Assembly: GCA_030640765.1 (NCBI GenBank)
Contig: DAOWIT010000054.1
Span: forward strand, 1 to 7,332
Source of the DNA: Candidatus Latescibacterota bacterium
Lineage (GTDB): Bacteria; Latescibacterota; MVCY01
DNA: 7,332 bases
Direction: 5' to 3'
Shown: positions 6,052-7,332 of the stretch, one piece after another
Layout: every line of letters starts with the position of its first letter
Position numbering within the stretch: the stretch's first letter is position 1
Position numbers and translations under genes: made by a program
Notes under the pieces: generated by a model
Told to the model about the DNA's origin: nothing
Database searches by the model: none
Seen by the model: only the letters and a program-made list of their open reading frames with translations

Positions 6052-6873
6052 TCACTTTTGGTACTTTGACGCTTGGCCAAGATACAAGATGTGCTCAGCC
6101 ATATGAACCACAGCCGGTTCAGCCGATGTCTCCAATATCAGTTCTTCCCAGCGTTTCCATTTCGCTTCGTCCTGGGCTAATAGATTTGTTGCCTCAGCCA
6201 AACCTGCGGAAAGCCCTTCACAACCTGCCATCTCAAGGGTTGTCAATCCACATGATTCAGCTAAGTTTCTAAGTTCGTCCGCACGAAAGAAATGCCACAT
6301 CATGTCGCCAACACAACTGTCACCTTGGTTTACCAGCTTTTGAAACGAAGGGTCTACGAGTTCATCACTGTCCTGTATGAGAATGGTCCGAAGCACCGCG
6401 AAATATCCCACAACAGATATGCAGACGACAGCGCCCGGCTTGGCTACGCGCACCAGTTCAGATACGGCGGTGATTCTGTCAGCTTCGTGGCCAATATGCG
6501 CCAGCGCACCACCGAGGCATAAGACGGCATCAAAATGATCCGTTTCAAAGCGCGAAAGGTCCCGTATATTCCCGACAACGAATTCCGACAGCCTATTCTG
6601 AACAGCTTCTGGTTCCGACTTAAATTCATTTTTTGCGGTAGCGATGCACCCAGGGGAAATATCCAAGAGAACGACACTGTAGCCAGCTCGGCAAAGCTCG
6701 ATTGAATAGCGTCCCGGTCCACCGCCGGCGTCCAGGACTTTACCCCCTGGAGGAAAGTGCTTCCGGATGTAATGCATCGTTACCAGAAACTCCAGAGAGT
6801 GATAAGGATCTTTCACAAGGCGGCGCCACTCTCGTGCTGGATCCTTGTTGTATGCTTCAGCCACCGTGTTCAT
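6052..6873 (-). CDS. Class I SAM-dependent methyltransferase, substrate unknown
   Basis: The 273-residue protein has a Rossmann methyltransferase core. SAM-binding motif I is VLDAGGGPGRY at residues 46-56, the ribose-binding acid is Asp71 in LLDIS, and a GNIRDL segment follows at 101-106. FDAVLCLGGALAHI at 114-127 is motif IV, and VAKPGAVV at 143-150 is the 'LkPGG' segment common to small-molecule methyltransferases (Methyltransf_11/25 type). The N-terminal helix region WRRLVKDPYHSLEF at 16-29 probably caps the active site. There is no signal peptide or membrane segment, so it is cytoplasmic. The ATG is preceded by AGGAG four bases upstream (6878-6882). Its stop lies well ahead of the LpxH-like gene (about 166 bases to that start), and nothing in the context reveals the substrate. 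It may be a separate transcription unit. Confidence 0.9.
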   Translation of the reverse strand: MNTVAEAYNKDPAREWRRLVKDPYHSLEFLVTMHYIRKHFPPGGKVLDAGGGPGRYSIELCRAGYSVVLLDISPGCIATAKNEFKSEPEAVQNRLSEFVVGNIRDLSRFETDHFDAVLCLGGALAHIGHEADRITAVSELVRVAKPGAVVCISVVGYFAVLRTILIQDSDELVDPSFQKLVNQGDSCVGDMMWHFFRADELRNLAESCGLTTLEMAGCEGLSAGLAEATNLLAQDEAKWKRWEELILETSAEPAVVHMAEHILYLGQASKYQK

Positions 6874-6914
6874 AGTACTCCTGCCTTATAATCGGGACGA
6901 TTTCGCTTAACTCC

Positions 6915-6942
6915 TTAATAGCCCCTATCAACAGAAAATCAA
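6915..6942 (-). promoter_or_regulatory. Possible sigma-70-type promoter for the methyltransferase gene
   Basis: On the minus strand TTGATT (6942-6937) and TATTAA (6920-6915) are separated by 16 bases. Both hexamers match the -35 and -10 consensus partly. The -10 box lies about 41 bases before the methyltransferase ATG, a sensible leader length. In AT-rich DNA such matches arise by chance, so this is tentative. Confidence 0.3.
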
Positions 6943-7241
6943 TCCAATTCACCACTAACTGCGCTAATTCCAATTACTCTCTTCAGCCCTTCGCAAAACC
7001 AGAATAACTTGTTAATACATCACTTACAAACAGAATTTTGGCTCGATTCTAACCCAGTATAAGCTCTCCTATTTACTGGTGGTTATGAAACCAAAATTTA
7101 AAAAAAAGGTCGGATTGGGGGAACTTTGAACCTGTCTTTTCTGCAAGGTTAGGAATGTGGACTTTTGTGAAAAACGCTGGCTGAAAGTGTATTCGCTTTT
7201 TGTTGTTTCTTTGAATCAAATTCGGGATTCACCCGTTAGCA

Positions 7242-7263
7242 GCCCACGAATTTATTCGTGGGT
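7242..7263. repeat. REP-like hairpin with TTTA loop
   Basis: CCCACGAA (7243-7250) and TTCGTGGG (7255-7262) form a perfect 8-base stem around the loop TTTA; a G-T wobble adds one more pair. No T-run follows on either strand that would make it a good terminator (TCTAAAAA on the right, AT-poor on the left). The TTTA loop recurs in the hairpins at 7285-7311 and, on the minus strand, at 502-515. Hairpins of this form commonly flank genes for REP-associated Y1 transposases. Confidence 0.65.
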
Positions 7264-7284
7264 CTAAAAAGCGTGTTAATAAAA

Positions 7285-7311
7285 TCATTAACCGTTTTAA
7301 CGGTTTAATGA
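7285..7311 (+). repeat. Long imperfect palindrome just before a ribosome binding site
   Basis: TCATTAACCGTT (7285-7296) pairs with AACGGTTTAATGA (7299-7311) over 12 pairs with a single bulged T; realistically the loop is TTTA with an ACCGT/ACGGT core. It ends one base before GGAGG (7313-7317). In RNA it would place a stable hairpin directly against a ribosome binding site; in DNA it could be a transposase or regulator site. Confidence 0.6.
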
Positions 7312-7327
7312 TGGAGGATTTCTGACG

Positions 7328-7332
7328 GTGGC
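7328..7332 (+). CDS. Possible start of a plus-strand gene cut by the right edge
   Basis: GTG GC at the last five bases follows GGAGG (7313-7317) with a 10-base spacer, a good start signal in the plus direction. Only V/M and an Ala codon prefix are visible. REP-associated Y1 transposases often begin MAR, and the hairpins just upstream fit that class, so such a transposase is my guess. It could be any gene, or no gene. Confidence 0.25.

Larger units (their letters stand above)
6874..7327. other. Intergenic gap, mostly unassigned, with hairpins at its right end
   Basis: I see no complete gene in this stretch of about 450 bases. A weak minus-strand promoter for the methyltransferase lies near its left end. 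The middle (about 6960-7210) is AT-rich and shows nothing I can name; a 14-codon frame at 7085-7129 is too short to support. From 7212 onward come an inverted repeat TGAATC/GATTCA (7212-7217, 7226-7231) and two strong hairpins listed separately. Confidence 0.65.

Noticed and set aside
6444..6722. Minus-strand frame of 92 codons inside the methyltransferase gene
   Set aside because: It is another frame of the same strand within a well-supported methyltransferase, so it is a shadow.
7085..7129. 14-codon plus-strand frame beginning MKPKFKKKV, with GGTGG-like bases upstream
   Set aside because: Too short and too lysine-biased by an A-run to be credible without conservation data.

Overview
The window suggests a diderm, lipopolysaccharide-making bacterium. 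It carries an LpxH-type lipid A phosphatase, the housekeeping 16S rRNA methyltransferase RsmA and an exported beta-barrel-like protein that ends in phenylalanine. I cannot name the phylum. Intergenic repeats of the 'GTCATTCTGAGC' type, plus REP-like hairpins, fit an uncultivated environmental lineage, but that is an inference. All six well-supported genes lie on the minus strand, so transcription runs from right to left. The many plus-strand open frames are shadows of these genes.

Layout from right to left: (a) 6874-7332 has no complete gene. At its right end are two strong hairpins with TTTA loops, a ribosome binding site and a GTG start at the very edge, an arrangement that resembles the 5' side of a REP-associated (IS200-like) transposase locus. 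(b) 6052-6873 encodes a class I SAM-dependent methyltransferase of unknown substrate. (c) 5885-2499 is a tight three-gene cluster: LpxH-like phosphatase, RsmA and a 586-residue outer-membrane beta-barrel-like protein, with gaps of 22 and 5 bases. This links lipid A synthesis, ribosome maturation and an outer-membrane protein of unknown function. (d) 2126-2498 is a repeat-rich gap with a MITE-like inverted-repeat element, an 8-base tandem repeat, a terminator-like hairpin and a near-perfect 17-base direct repeat at its two borders. (e) 767-2125 encodes a class III PLP aminotransferase related to glutamate-1-semialdehyde aminomutase but probably not HemL. (f) 427-766 is a gap with a REP-like three-way-junction sequence and a dispersed TCGAAAA-type repeat. 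(g) 1-426 is the N-terminal part of an RraA/HMG-CHA aldolase family protein that runs off the left edge.

I see no CRISPR array, tRNA, rRNA, defence cassette or intact insertion sequence. The most interesting material is the set of non-coding repeat elements, especially hairpins at both ends of the window that share a TTTA tetraloop, and the unidentified beta-barrel protein coupled to lpxH-rsmA.
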